DNA of 29,947 bases from JAPOQD01 sp964620555 (GCA_964620555.1 CAZUGZ010000030.1:1-29947), one strand, 5' to 3'. Shown: positions 1 through 7,274, counted from the first letter of the stretch. Numbers and translations are program-made. Notes: generated by a model from the sequence alone, not told the origin.

Positions 1-358
1 TTGTGACAGTCGCCGTGCCGCGATTCCCGCCGCTCCAGGCCAATTCGTAGCCGCTTCGGGCAAGGTCCGCAAGGTCGAACTACGACAGGATGCACTCGAC
101 AAGCTGGGGACCAGCTCGCGCTCGTCTCTGACGATGGAGAGCTGTTGTTCTGGCTGACTTCATCATTATCCCTCTGGGCCTCGCAGCTCAACTCACACTT
201 AGTATATTAATTATCCGCGACCGAACTCGACTGAGCGACGCGCAGCCATGGTTGCCATCTACTGATGCCGGAAGGGTAGATGCCCTAGGTATCCGAAGAG
301 AAAGATACAGGGTGATAGCGGGAAAAACTCCCTCTGGACCTGAGGGCTGTGTTTTAGT
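1..358. other. Left-edge stretch without a recognisable gene
   Basis: No intact gene can be supported here. Short open stretches on the plus strand up to about position 205 look like broken coding sequence, but I could not join them into a known family without assuming a frameshift. From about 200 to 358 the DNA looks non-coding and leads into the amidohydrolase gene. No convincing sigma-70 promoter was found. Confidence 0.4.
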
Positions 359-1516
359 ATGCTAATAATGGAGAAACCGAACACAACCGGGAGCCATTCC
401 ACCATGGATACAGATTTCGACTTCAGCACCGACAACTTTCCGCCCCCCGCGGTCCCCCGCCCGCTCATCTCCGCCGACGCCCACAGCGGCGCGCCCAAGG
501 GCGAGTTGGACAAAGTGCTCAGCCGAGTGAAGGACGGCGAGGCCGTGTACCCGATCATACTGCCCCCCGAAACGGGCGGCGGTGTTAAGGTCACGCCCGC
601 CATCGAGCCGGAAGCGCGCCTCAAGGACATGGATCGCGATGGCGTCATCGCCGAGGTGATCTTCGGGATGACCGGATTCGAAGAGAGCGAGGACTTCGGC
701 GACGCGGTCGCACGAATCCAGTCCGTGAACGACTGGACAGTCGAGACCTACGGCGGACACCTCGATCGCTTCGCGCCGTGCATCGAACTGCCTCTCCCGG
801 TCGAGGGCTATAAGAAGGGGTGGAAGCCGATCGATGTCCAGCTCAAACACATCGAGGCCGCAGCCGCCGAGCTGCGCCGTTGCGCTGCGCTGGGTCTGCG
901 CCCGGCGCTGCTCCCCGACCGGCTGCCGGGATTCGGGTACAACAGGCCCGAGTGGGATCCGATCTGGGAGACAGCCTGTGAGATCGATATCCCGGTCGCC
1001 TTCCACGTGGGCATCGGGCACAGCCCGGTGCAGGTCGGCGGACCCGGTGGCGCCATAACGAACTATGCCCTGGTGACCGGTGGGATCGTCGAGACCGTCT
1101 CGCATCTCGCGGCGGGTGGTGTGCTCGAGCGCTACCCGGATCTCCGCTGTGTGATCGGCGAGAGCGGTTCGGGGTGGCTCGCGTGGGCGATGGGCATCAT
1201 GGACGAAGCCCACGTGAAGCACAAACACTGGGCGAAGCCGAATCTCCCACTGCCCCCGAGCGAATACGTGAAGCGCCAGGTGCAGGTGACGTTTCAGTAC
1301 GACCCGGTCGGTGTCGCGAATCGCCATATCACCGGTCTGCGCTGCCTGCTGTGGGGTGCTGACTACCCGCACCACGAGGGCACCTGGCCGAACTCGCAGG
1401 GCGCGGTCGAAAAGCTCTTCGATGGCGTTCCGGAGGACGAGATCCGGCAGATGACGCTGACCAATGCCGCGGAGACGTTCGGCTTCAAGGTTCCCGAGCT
1501 GACCGCGCAATCGTAG
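359..1516 (+). CDS. Amidohydrolase family protein (Amidohydro_2, TIM-barrel metal hydrolase)
   Basis: This looks like a metal-dependent hydrolase or decarboxylase of the amidohydrolase-2 family (PF04909), which includes ACMSD-like decarboxylases and many enzymes of aromatic or terpenoid breakdown. Visible metal-site motifs are D-A-H near residues 40-42, a strand-end FHVG near residue 217, and GADYPHHEGTWP near residue 339, whose Asp would be the last catalytic metal ligand. The length of 385 aa fits the family. Three in-frame ATGs (359, 368, 404) compete and none has a strong Shine-Dalgarno; ATG 404 (MDTDFDF) is a plausible alternative that removes 15 residues. The gene stands alone beside toxin-antitoxin and insertion-sequence debris. 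The substrate cannot be told; an antisense frame of almost equal length is a shadow. Confidence 0.8.
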   Translation: MLIMEKPNTTGSHSTMDTDFDFSTDNFPPPAVPRPLISADAHSGAPKGELDKVLSRVKDGEAVYPIILPPETGGGVKVTPAIEPEARLKDMDRDGVIAEVIFGMTGFEESEDFGDAVARIQSVNDWTVETYGGHLDRFAPCIELPLPVEGYKKGWKPIDVQLKHIEAAAAELRRCAALGLRPALLPDRLPGFGYNRPEWDPIWETACEIDIPVAFHVGIGHSPVQVGGPGGAITNYALVTGGIVETVSHLAAGGVLERYPDLRCVIGESGSGWLAWAMGIMDEAHVKHKHWAKPNLPLPPSEYVKRQVQVTFQYDPVGVANRHITGLRCLLWGADYPHHEGTWPNSQGAVEKLFDGVPEDEIRQMTLTNAAETFGFKVPELTAQS

Positions 1517-1948
1517 CGAAGCGAGCAGCCCCACCTATCGCCTGTTAGCGCAGGATCTGGAATTCCGCTATGTTGCCGCTGCGGCGCCTTTGGGCGCTGC
1601 CACAGGGCCACGATGAAATACTTGCCCAATCAACAAAGCAGGGCTCAACTGAGCGCTTGAGAAGAGTCGAAGAATATGAGTTACGATCCATATACCGTAC
1701 TACAAAGCATTGACGATCATACCTTCGCCGTTATGGCATTTATGTCGCTCTGCCTTTATCCAGAATACACCCCCGCCGAAGCGAGATTCGCGTAACGGCC
1801 GGGAATCACACTAGAGTTCAGAGTTACCTGTGCTGAACCAGCTTCTCAGCGCTTTGAACGGAATTGGAACTGGGTGCATCGGTACCGGTGTCATAACAGA
1901 TGCTTGATACCCTGATCTTTCTACTTGCCAAAGTACAGCGATTGATGT
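1517..1948. other. Intergenic stretch with only minor ORFs
   Basis: No recognisable gene in about 430 bases. A possible 39-residue ORF, 1676-1795 plus, starts with ATG and has a hydrophobic middle, but it has no clear ribosome site and I recognise nothing in it; it may be the front of a lost gene. A small GC-rich hairpin (1581-1588 with 1593-1600) lies about 65 bases after the amidohydrolase stop, but no T-run follows, so it is at most a weak terminator. Confidence 0.4.
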
Positions 1949-1980
1949 AAACAGGGAATTATACAATTATTTCCTGTTTT
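1949..1980 (+). promoter_or_regulatory. Imperfect palindrome in front of the Phd/RelE-like module, possible antitoxin operator
   Basis: AAACAGGGAA (1949-1958) faces TTCCTGTTTT (1971-1980), an inverted repeat with one extra G in the left arm and an AT-rich centre. It ends about ten bases before the antitoxin ATG at 1991. Antitoxins of this type usually repress their own promoter through such palindromes. A clean -35/-10 pair with good spacing was not found; TATACA at 1960-1965 is a possible -10. Confidence 0.45.
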
Positions 1981-1990
1981 GCGGGTGGCC

Positions 1991-2266
1991 ATGTTCCATA
2001 GCTCAGATATACACACAATCACTGATTTTAGCCGCAAGCCAGCCGAACATATCAAGCGCCTGGCCAAAAGCAAGCGCCCCGAGGTACTGACCGTTAATGG
2101 TAAAGCGGCGCTAGTGGTTCAGGATGCCCAAAGCTATGAAAGAATGGCTGCACTCGCTGACTATGCTGAAAGTATCCAGAATATCCGTCAGGCACTGTCC
2201 GAGCCAGGCAGACCGTTGGGGGAATTTACCAAAGAGTTTGAAGCCAAACACGGTATTAAGCGTTGA
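1991..2266 (+). CDS. Type II antitoxin, Phd/YefM family
   Basis: A 91-residue protein with the Phd/YefM antitoxin pattern: an N-terminal DNA-binding part with a short beta-strand (ITDFSRKPAEHIKRL, then PEVLTVNGKAALVVQD) and an acidic helical C-terminus (YAESIQNIRQAL to the end) expected to wrap around the toxin. An in-frame TTG at 1979 would add four residues, but ATG 1991 is the more likely start because the TTG lies in the operator-like palindrome. The stop codon overlaps the toxin start by four bases (TTGA), so the two are translated as a coupled pair. It should neutralise the downstream ParE/RelE-type toxin and autoregulate the pair. Confidence 0.85.
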   Translation: MFHSSDIHTITDFSRKPAEHIKRLAKSKRPEVLTVNGKAALVVQDAQSYERMAALADYAESIQNIRQALSEPGRPLGEFTKEFEAKHGIKR

Positions 2267-2559
2267 AAGAATACCGTGTCGAGATAAAGCCGACAGCGGA
2301 ACATGACCTTGCCACCCGGTACCGGCAGATAGCTGAAGAATCCCCGCAAAACGCGGTAAATTGGTATCTCAAAACCATAGAGGCTATAGAGAAGCTGGAC
2401 ATATTGGCTGAACGCTGTCCGCTGGCTCCAGAAGATGAGGATATCCAGCAAGGTATCCGCCATTTGATCATCGGAGGCTATCGCGCCTTGTACCTTATCA
2501 ATGGTGATGCTGTCGAAGTGCTGCATGTACGTCACACGCGCAAAAAACGTGAGCTATGA
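2263..2559 (+). CDS. Type II toxin, RelE/ParE superfamily
   Basis: A 98-residue protein with the RelE/ParE fold pattern: EYRVEIKPTAEHDLATRYRQIAEESP at the N-terminus, a long helix pair, then the beta-sheet core IRHLIIGGYRALYLINGDAVEVLHVRHTRKKREL. The C-terminal arginine-rich V-x-H-x-R segment is typical of the family. It starts with TTG inside the antitoxin stop codon. Whether it cleaves mRNA on the ribosome (RelE) or poisons gyrase (ParE) cannot be decided from sequence alone; the VLHVRHTRK ending is compatible with both. It is the intact second gene of the first of three toxin-antitoxin modules in this island. Confidence 0.85.
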   Translation: MKEYRVEIKPTAEHDLATRYRQIAEESPQNAVNWYLKTIEAIEKLDILAERCPLAPEDEDIQQGIRHLIIGGYRALYLINGDAVEVLHVRHTRKKREL

Positions 2560-2782
2560 CGTGTATACCTGCTATCGGTAAATTTCGGATGGTTGCAGGT
2601 CATAATTTGGGTTCCACTCACACCCTTCATCCCTTCGTGGTTCAACGAGAAACTGCTTCGTTCCTGTTGACAGAAAAGGCCATATCAGAGTTATTTTTTA
2701 GCCACTCTTGGAAATCGCATAAGTTGTGAAGCTGACTCACGCCACATCAGGAGTATTATGAGCTAAATTAACAGGAACACCT

Positions 2783-3031
2783 ATGTCGGATTATAAAGCA
2801 CCCCTTCGTGATATTGAATTTGCTATGAACGAGGTGTTGGATTTTCCGGCACACTACGAGAGTTTGCCTAACGGTGGTGAAGCTTCCGATGACATGGTCA
2901 CGGCGATACTGTCGGAAGCTGCACGATTTGCGGAAGAGGTCGTTGCGCCGCTAAATCAATCGGGTGATCGTGATGGCTGTCGCTGGCAGGATGGTAGCGT
3001 AACCACTCCACTTAATTTCAACAGGATATAG
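2783..3031 (+). pseudogene. N-terminal fragment of an acyl-CoA dehydrogenase
   Basis: The first ~75 residues (MSDYKAPLRDIEFAMNEV, then a segment with AHYESLP, and FAEEVVAPLNQSGDRDGC) match the N-terminal helical domain of the ~590-residue acyl-CoA dehydrogenases of bacterial beta-oxidation that begin MSDYxAPLRD. The match stops after VTTP (about 3010); six unrelated residues and a stop follow. A good ribosome site (AGGAA) precedes ATG 2783, so the start is original and the rest, over 500 residues with the FAD and acyl-CoA sites, has been lost. The break lies just ahead of a GCGTTCCACT repeat at 3044, suggesting deletion or insertion there. Not functional. Confidence 0.85.
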
Positions 3032-3043
3032 AGTTTCGCGTAG

Positions 3044-3068
3044 TTTGCGTTCCACTCACGTTCCACAG
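3044..3068 (+). repeat. Copy 1 of the GCGTTCCACT repeat (about 11-bp period)
   Basis: TTTGCGTTCCACTCACGTTC followed by CACAG. The first 23 bases recur exactly and in the same orientation at 7239-7261. The unit is about 11 bases (xGCGTTCCACT, CACGTTCCACx), present twice here. A one-unit relative, GGTTCCACTCAC, occurs near 2610. It sits between the truncated acyl-CoA dehydrogenase and the 3' end of hipA. Confidence 0.75.
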
Positions 3069-3091
3069 TCCAAAATGGCTGAAAAAGTGAG

Positions 3092-4330
3092 TTAGAGATT
3101 AAACGCCGGTTCCATCAATTTTTGCTCACTTCTGCCAAGCCCGATTGAGCTCGCTTTAGCCTTCCAGTTGCTAACACTGGCGAGTACTTCATCTTTAATT
3201 TTCGTTGCTTCCCCACTGTCGAGTTGCAAGAAGTCGATGACTTCCATCGCCAACTCATAATCCAAACTGTTATCGCTGTCGGTGATATTGAGGTGCAATC
3301 CATTGGCAGGTGTAACTGGGTTGATATCGTATGCTGGAGACAGCAGCCAGCCTCCCTGGTCATAAATGAATCCGTGGTTACGGAGGTGGTCATCTGTATT
3401 GGAAATGGCGATGTAAAACACAATACGGCGCCATAACTGCGCAAGGTCTTCTTTGGTGTTTGCGCCGTTTTCTGTCAGGAATTGCGCGAGTTCCAGATAA
3501 CTGGCCTCATAGTCGCCATCGTAATAGCCGAGTTGGGTCATTGCCGAGGTAAAGTGAAGGCGGCTTTCCACGGTACGGTCAAAGCGCTTGGTCAGGAAGG
3601 TATGATGGTGACTGCCGAATTTTTCAATCCGGCTCTCCGGCATTCTGACACCGGCGTCCAGTGCAAGCTTGTAAGCAACATATTCCCAGGCGGCAATATC
3701 ATAATCATCATGCTGGCTGGGGAACTTGGCAATCCATAGCTGTCCATCTTCATCGGTCACGCTGGCTTTGGGGCGGGCACCGCCTAGCGAGGAGCCCGGT
3801 GACATGAGCATGTATAACCATTTAACGTACCCAGGATCATCGCTATCGGCGTTTTCTTCCACTTGCCTGGCCGCGTGCTCAAGCTCTCTCAACGATGAGA
3901 GTGGTGGTGCGGCAAGGCGTTCATCGCCATCTAAAAAAGGCCCGTTCAATTCGCGCTTGAATCTTAGTGCGCCAGCTCGGTGAAGATCGTGTACGCCCAG
4001 CAAGTAATCGATTTCATTCAGGACTCGTGGACGACGTTCTTCCTGGCGGGCATGAATTGCTTCGCGCCGTTTCATTAACAAACGCCCCCAGCGATCCGGG
4101 CATGAATCTAAAAATACGCGGAAATTCTTATCGTCTTCGCCATGCTGTTCGCCGGAATAGAGGTTGAGTTCAGGGTCAATTTGCTGGGCATAGGGGGACT
4201 GCAGCCAGTCAGTGTCATAGCTGAAGCTAAAATGCTCTTTTTGGCGAGCGGTGGACGAGCGAAGTGATCCAACAAGCGTTGGCTCTTCAAACTCCTCCCA
4301 GTCTGCAAAGACAAGGACTTCTGTATTCAT
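3092..4330 (-). CDS. hipA: HipA-like toxin, serine/threonine kinase
   Basis: A 412-residue HipA-family kinase. In E. coli HipA phosphorylates glutamyl-tRNA synthetase and drives persistence; related HipA-type kinases can have other targets. Motifs seen: N-terminal subdomain with VGSLR and FSYDTDWL; the SSLGGARPKASV loop near residues 184-195; IAKFPS with the ATP-binding lysine; the catalytic loop SNTDDHLRNHGF near residues 310-321; and the metal-binding LSPAYDINP. All key residues (N-x-D-D-H-xx-N, DIN) are present, so it looks active. ATG 4330 has AGGAGAG in front. It lies 16 bases after hipB, in the usual antitoxin-first order. The C-terminus is close to a repeat copy at 3044. Confidence 0.93.
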   Translation of the reverse strand: MNTEVLVFADWEEFEEPTLVGSLRSSTARQKEHFSFSYDTDWLQSPYAQQIDPELNLYSGEQHGEDDKNFRVFLDSCPDRWGRLLMKRREAIHARQEERRPRVLNEIDYLLGVHDLHRAGALRFKRELNGPFLDGDERLAAPPLSSLRELEHAARQVEENADSDDPGYVKWLYMLMSPGSSLGGARPKASVTDEDGQLWIAKFPSQHDDYDIAAWEYVAYKLALDAGVRMPESRIEKFGSHHHTFLTKRFDRTVESRLHFTSAMTQLGYYDGDYEASYLELAQFLTENGANTKEDLAQLWRRIVFYIAISNTDDHLRNHGFIYDQGGWLLSPAYDINPVTPANGLHLNITDSDNSLDYELAMEVIDFLQLDSGEATKIKDEVLASVSNWKAKASSIGLGRSEQKLMEPAFNL

Positions 4331-4346
4331 GGTCGCTCTCCTAGGC

Positions 4347-4676
4347 TCATGGCTGTGTTCCCGATTTTTTGCCCATCAGTTTGATGTCCTGCAGCTTATG
4401 ACCCAGTTCATCGTCCAGCGCGACGTTGGCAAAGTCACCAGCCAGGCCGAGGACGCTGAGCACAGCCAGATAGTGGCCGATTGAAACGCTGGGATCTCCC
4501 TTTTCAATCTTTCGAATAGTCAGGCGACTAAGCCCAGTGCGCTCGGAAATCAAAACCTGGGTATAGCCTCTGCGCTTACATGCGAGTTTGATGTTCTCGC
4601 CAAGCTGTTCCAATAGGCGTCGATTTTTGGGAAAGACAACAGCAGATCGACCTTTTTCCGGTTTTTTTCTGGACAC
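4347..4676 (-). CDS. hipB: HipB-like antitoxin, XRE-family helix-turn-helix repressor
   Basis: A small XRE-type regulator with the core LGENIKLACKRRGYTQVLIS, ERTGLSRLTIRKIEKGDPSVSIGHYLAVLSVLGL, i.e. a five-helix HTH whose recognition helix is around SRLTIRKIE. It should bind HipA and repress the hipBA promoter. I place the start at GTG 4676 (MSRKKPEKG); a TTG four codons upstream (4688) is the only alternative and lies inside the promoter-proximal operator palindrome. Neither has a Shine-Dalgarno, and with the predicted promoter at 4706-4733 the mRNA would have a very short leader. The C-terminus (LMGKKSGTQP) is followed 16 bases later by hipA. Confidence 0.9.
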   Translation of the reverse strand: MSRKKPEKGRSAVVFPKNRRLLEQLGENIKLACKRRGYTQVLISERTGLSRLTIRKIEKGDPSVSIGHYLAVLSVLGLAGDFANVALDDELGHKLQDIKLMGKKSGTQP

Positions 4677-4716
4677 TATGGTTACCAAATTGGTTGAGAA
4701 TGGTAATTATAGTGAC
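4672..4716 (-). promoter_or_regulatory. Operator-like palindrome 1 of hipBA
   Basis: GACACTATGGTTACC (4672-4686) faces GGTAATTATAGTGAC (4702-4716) across 15 bases; 12 of 15 positions of the arms are complementary. It covers the possible TTG start, the start region of hipB and the -10 box. The whole arrangement repeats exactly 70 bp upstream. Binding by HipB would block the promoter. Confidence 0.6.
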
Positions 4717-4733
4717 TATTTCATATTTTTCAA
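4706..4733 (-). promoter_or_regulatory. Sigma-70 promoter of hipBA
   Basis: On the minus strand TTGAAA (4728-4733) is followed after 16 bases by a consensus TATAAT (4706-4711). Transcription should start near 4699, just ahead of hipB. The -10 is inside the right arm of operator palindrome 1 and the -35 lies between the two palindromes, a layout fit for autorepression. Confidence 0.7.
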
Positions 4734-4741
4734 CCCATGTG

Positions 4742-4787
4742 GTCACTGTGGTTACCAAAATTTACAATAATGGTAATTGTAGGTGTC
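4742..4787 (-). promoter_or_regulatory. Operator-like palindrome 2 of hipBA
   Basis: GTCACTGTGGTTACC (4742-4756) faces GGTAATTGTAGGTGTC (4772-4787), again with a 15-base gap between GGTTACC and GGTAA. The left arm is a near copy of 4672-4686 and ATGGTAATTGTA a near copy of 4700-4711, both displaced by 70 bp. The right arm is less perfect than in palindrome 1. Confidence 0.5.
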
Positions 4788-4812
4788 ATGCGGGGTGCTG
4801 GCGGTTGCGTGA

Positions 4813-5040
4813 GCTGAGCTGGCGTGCAGGGAGTATGGCATATCAGGCCAGAGTTATTACCGCTGGCGTAAAGAATACGGTGGTCTGGATATTACCCAGG
4901 TCAAGCGCCTGAAGCAGCTGGAGCAGGAGAATCAGCGACTGAAGAAGATGGTGGCTGACCTGTCACTGGATAAAGACAACCTGAACGAGGCCCTGAAGGG
5001 AAACTACTGAGCTCCGAGCGTAAGCGTCGCCGCGCCGACT
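4813..5040 (+). pseudogene. IS3-family transposase remnant (end of OrfA, first codons of OrfB)
   Basis: Read in the frame starting at 4813, about 65 codons encode the end of an IS3-family OrfA: ELACREYGISGQSYYRWRKE followed by a leucine-zipper-like stretch with LKQLEQENQRLKKMVADLSL and ending KGNY-stop at 5010. This is the C-terminal part of the HTH plus coiled coil used for OrfA oligomerisation. Immediately after, in another frame, LSSERKRRRAD-stop looks like the beginning of OrfB, which then breaks off. A stop at 4810 closes the upstream side. It is dead and too short to move. It lies between the hipBA operators and the end of the acyl-CoA ligase gene. Confidence 0.75.
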
Positions 5041-5139
5041 AAAGCGGCTTTCTCCGGTTCCGCTGATCACGGCCTGCCTCGAACTGCTCATGGTCTACGC
5101 CATAGTTGTTTGCCGCCGCGAGTTGAATAAGGGACGCAA

Positions 5140-6645
5140 TTACTCATTCAGTAGTTGGGGCAAGTCTTTGCGCTTCAGTTTACCGACGACGGTGCGGGGC
5201 AGCGGGTCCCGCTGAATGAGTACTTTGCCCGGGCGTTTTACACGACCCAGTTTTTCCAGGCAGAGTTCGACAATCTCCTCTTCGGTTACATCTCCAAGCT
5301 CTTTGACGACGATCACTGCCAGCGGAGTCTCGCCCCATTTTTCGCTCGGAATGCCACACACTGCGGCTTCAACAACCGCGGGGTGTTCAGAAATGACGTT
5401 CTCAAGTTCAGCGGGCCATATATTGAGTCCACCTGAGATGATCATGTCAGAGGCGCGATCGACCAGGTACAGGTACCCATTTTCATCAATATAGCCAATG
5501 TCTCCGGTGAGCACCCAGCCATCTTTTATGCGCTCGGCCGTCATTTCGGGTTGACCCCACAACTCGCGCATTGCGCCGTCACAGAGGATGGCAATTTCGC
5601 CTGGTTCACCGACCGGAACTGGCTGATTATTCTTATCGCGTGGTTCGGCCTCACAGAACGGCGCAATGCGTCCCACGGAGCGGAGCGGTTCAGATCCTGG
5701 GACCTCGGAAAACCATTCTTTTGGCCCCATGCATGAGCCCATAGCGACTTCGGTCTGGCCGAACCACTGGTATAGCGTATCGCCGAATACCTCTCTCGCC
5801 CTGAGTGCCAAACTCGGTTGCATTGGTGATCCCGCGATCAAGATCGTCTTCAGCGAAGGAAACGTACAGTCGCCTTTTTCTTCTGCATATTGCACGAGGC
5901 CATTGAGCATCGTAGGCACACAAAAGTAATAGGCAATATTCTCGTTACAAAAACGATCAATTGTCCGCTCCGCGTCGTGGCTTTCAACCACGGCACAACC
6001 GCCTTTCATCCAGACCGGATAAAGCAGATACCCGGAGCCGTGCGAGATAGGCCCGGTGAGCAGAACTCGATCGCCACGGTCGACAGGGGGTACAAAGTAG
6101 AAGATGTCACGTCCAGCGCCAAGCCAGGCTTTGTGAGTCAATACAGCACCCTTTGGCGTCCCGGTGGTGCCCGATGAATGCCGAATGACAAAGATATCGT
6201 CGGGATCAACCGGTATCTGGGGATCTTCGTTGCTCTGCTTCGCCAGCCATTCTTCATAACCATCGTCTCGAAGAACAATTTGTACGTCCTCAAGATCAAT
6301 ACCTTCGATTTCCGGCAGTGCCTCAGCTGAAACGACAAGTGCCTTACAGCCCGTGCCAATAATCATCTTCCGGTGGGCTTCTGCACTGTTTTTTCGATAC
6401 AGGGGAACACGCGCGAGATTGGCGATCGCGGCACCGAAAATGAGGTCGCTCGATTCCAGACAGTTGTCTTCAAGTGTGGCCACGCGGTCGCCAGGCTGCA
6501 GGCCGAGCGCCCGCAGACCATTCGCCACGCGAACGCCGCGGTCCCAAACCTCGGCAAAGCTAAGCTCTTTTCCGTAGGAGCGGACAGCCGCCATCGATTG
6601 GTTTTGTGCTGCGGCGCGTCGGAGTCCTGAGGTTACCGTCATCAT
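5140..6645 (-). CDS. Acyl-CoA synthetase / AMP-dependent ligase
   Basis: A 501-residue member of the ANL superfamily that activates a carboxylic acid to the acyl-adenylate and then the CoA thioester. Motifs in order: P-loop SSGTTGTPKGA (157-167), the A5-type QWFGQTE, the A7/A8 hinge WVLTGDIGYIDENGYLYLVD with RASDMIISGGLNIWPAELE, and the C-terminal catalytic lysine in PRTVVGKLKRKDL. The gene looks complete. ATG 6645 has AAGGAG in front, and a second ATG follows directly. Just upstream on the same strand is the tail of a ring-hydroxylating dioxygenase beta subunit, so the ligase probably belonged to a catabolic operon acting on an aromatic or cyclic acid. The acid substrate cannot be read from the sequence. 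Confidence 0.88.
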   Translation of the reverse strand: MMTVTSGLRRAAAQNQSMAAVRSYGKELSFAEVWDRGVRVANGLRALGLQPGDRVATLEDNCLESSDLIFGAAIANLARVPLYRKNSAEAHRKMIIGTGCKALVVSAEALPEIEGIDLEDVQIVLRDDGYEEWLAKQSNEDPQIPVDPDDIFVIRHSSGTTGTPKGAVLTHKAWLGAGRDIFYFVPPVDRGDRVLLTGPISHGSGYLLYPVWMKGGCAVVESHDAERTIDRFCNENIAYYFCVPTMLNGLVQYAEEKGDCTFPSLKTILIAGSPMQPSLALRAREVFGDTLYQWFGQTEVAMGSCMGPKEWFSEVPGSEPLRSVGRIAPFCEAEPRDKNNQPVPVGEPGEIAILCDGAMRELWGQPEMTAERIKDGWVLTGDIGYIDENGYLYLVDRASDMIISGGLNIWPAELENVISEHPAVVEAAVCGIPSEKWGETPLAVIVVKELGDVTEEEIVELCLEKLGRVKRPGKVLIQRDPLPRTVVGKLKRKDLPQLLNE

Positions 6646-6696
6646 AATGGGGTTGTCTCCTTGTTGTTAGGCCTGATATCGGAAGAAGCTGGAAGC

Positions 6697-6876
6697 TTAA
6701 ATAAGGAATCCCATGGAAGGCACCTCGCCATCCTGATCGAGCAAATTGACCAACTTGAGGCTCATGCGGATGCCACCCGGGGTCGCTCTGAGATGATACC
6801 GGGTGCGCCCCGCCCATAGCTCACGGCGCGTCAGTGCATACTCAACCATCACGAAGTTGGCTTCTGTATGTCGTCA
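6697..6876 (-). pseudogene. C-terminal fragment of ring-hydroxylating dioxygenase beta subunit
   Basis: About 57 codons on the minus strand, beginning TEANFVMVEYALTRRELWAG and ending SMGFLI-stop at 6697, read like the C-terminal beta-sheet of aromatic-ring-hydroxylating dioxygenase small subunits (a SnoaL-like cone fold; typical ending xLPxLxFLx). A stop codon in frame close upstream and the lack of any matching sequence further up show that the first ~110 residues are gone. It ends 51 bases before the acyl-CoA ligase, the layout of a former operon. No alpha subunit remains in the window. The family call rests on a short stretch, hence moderate confidence. Confidence 0.6.
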
Positions 6877-6924
6877 GAACATTCCGGACAGGTTGCCGCC
6901 TGATTTGAGAGACACTTCGGCTCA

Positions 6925-7188
6925 TCAGGGTTGTAATCTCAGTTGGTTATCGTAATGCATCTTGCGGCGCATGGCCAAGGTGTTCAATTTAATCTCCTCA
7001 CGCCTATCCAGAATCTGTTGACCACGCCCGTAATACACATCGGCCGGAGTCAGGTTACTCAGTGACTCGTGATAGCGTTGGTGATTATAGTAATCAACAA
7101 ACCGCCGGATGCGATTTTCCAATTCGCCAGGCGCATAATAGTTTTCCAGCAAGATCTGGTTTTTCAATGAACGGTGCCAGCGTTCTAT
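6925..7188 (-). pseudogene. IS3-family transposase OrfB, C-terminal fragment
   Basis: About 88 residues of the integrase core end: ERWHRSLKNQILLENYY, then FVDYYNHQRYHESLSNLTPADVYYGR. The glutamate in ERWHRS is probably the last residue of the D-D-E catalytic triad, and YNxxRxHxSL..TPxxxY is the hallmark of IS3 OrfB tails. The reading frame opens near 7188 and upstream sequence is unrelated, so the first two thirds of OrfB, with both catalytic Asp residues, are missing. It is oriented opposite to the OrfA remnant at 4813-5040, so the two probably come from different insertion events or a rearrangement. Confidence 0.85.
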
Positions 7189-7238
7189 TTAACGTAATCA
7201 GGATCATCGCTTCATGAACTTGGCATCAAAATCCCGGT

Positions 7239-7274
7239 TTTGCGTTCCACTCACGTTCCACTGGCGTTCCACAG
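7239..7274 (+). repeat. Copy 2 of the GCGTTCCACT repeat, three units
   Basis: The first 23 bases are identical to 3044-3066 and in the same orientation; then TGGCGTTCCACAG adds a third unit of the ~11-bp period. The two copies bracket hipBA, the IS3 fragments, the acyl-CoA ligase and the dioxygenase stump, about 4.2 kb. Confidence 0.75.

Noticed and set aside
362..1534. Minus-strand open frame of 390 codons opposite the amidohydrolase
   Set aside because: Translation has no family motifs and its arginine/leucine-rich composition is that of an antisense shadow; the plus strand has clear amidohydrolase motifs.
1581..1600. Rho-independent terminator after the amidohydrolase
   Set aside because: A GC hairpin exists but it has no following T-run and lies 65 bases after the stop.
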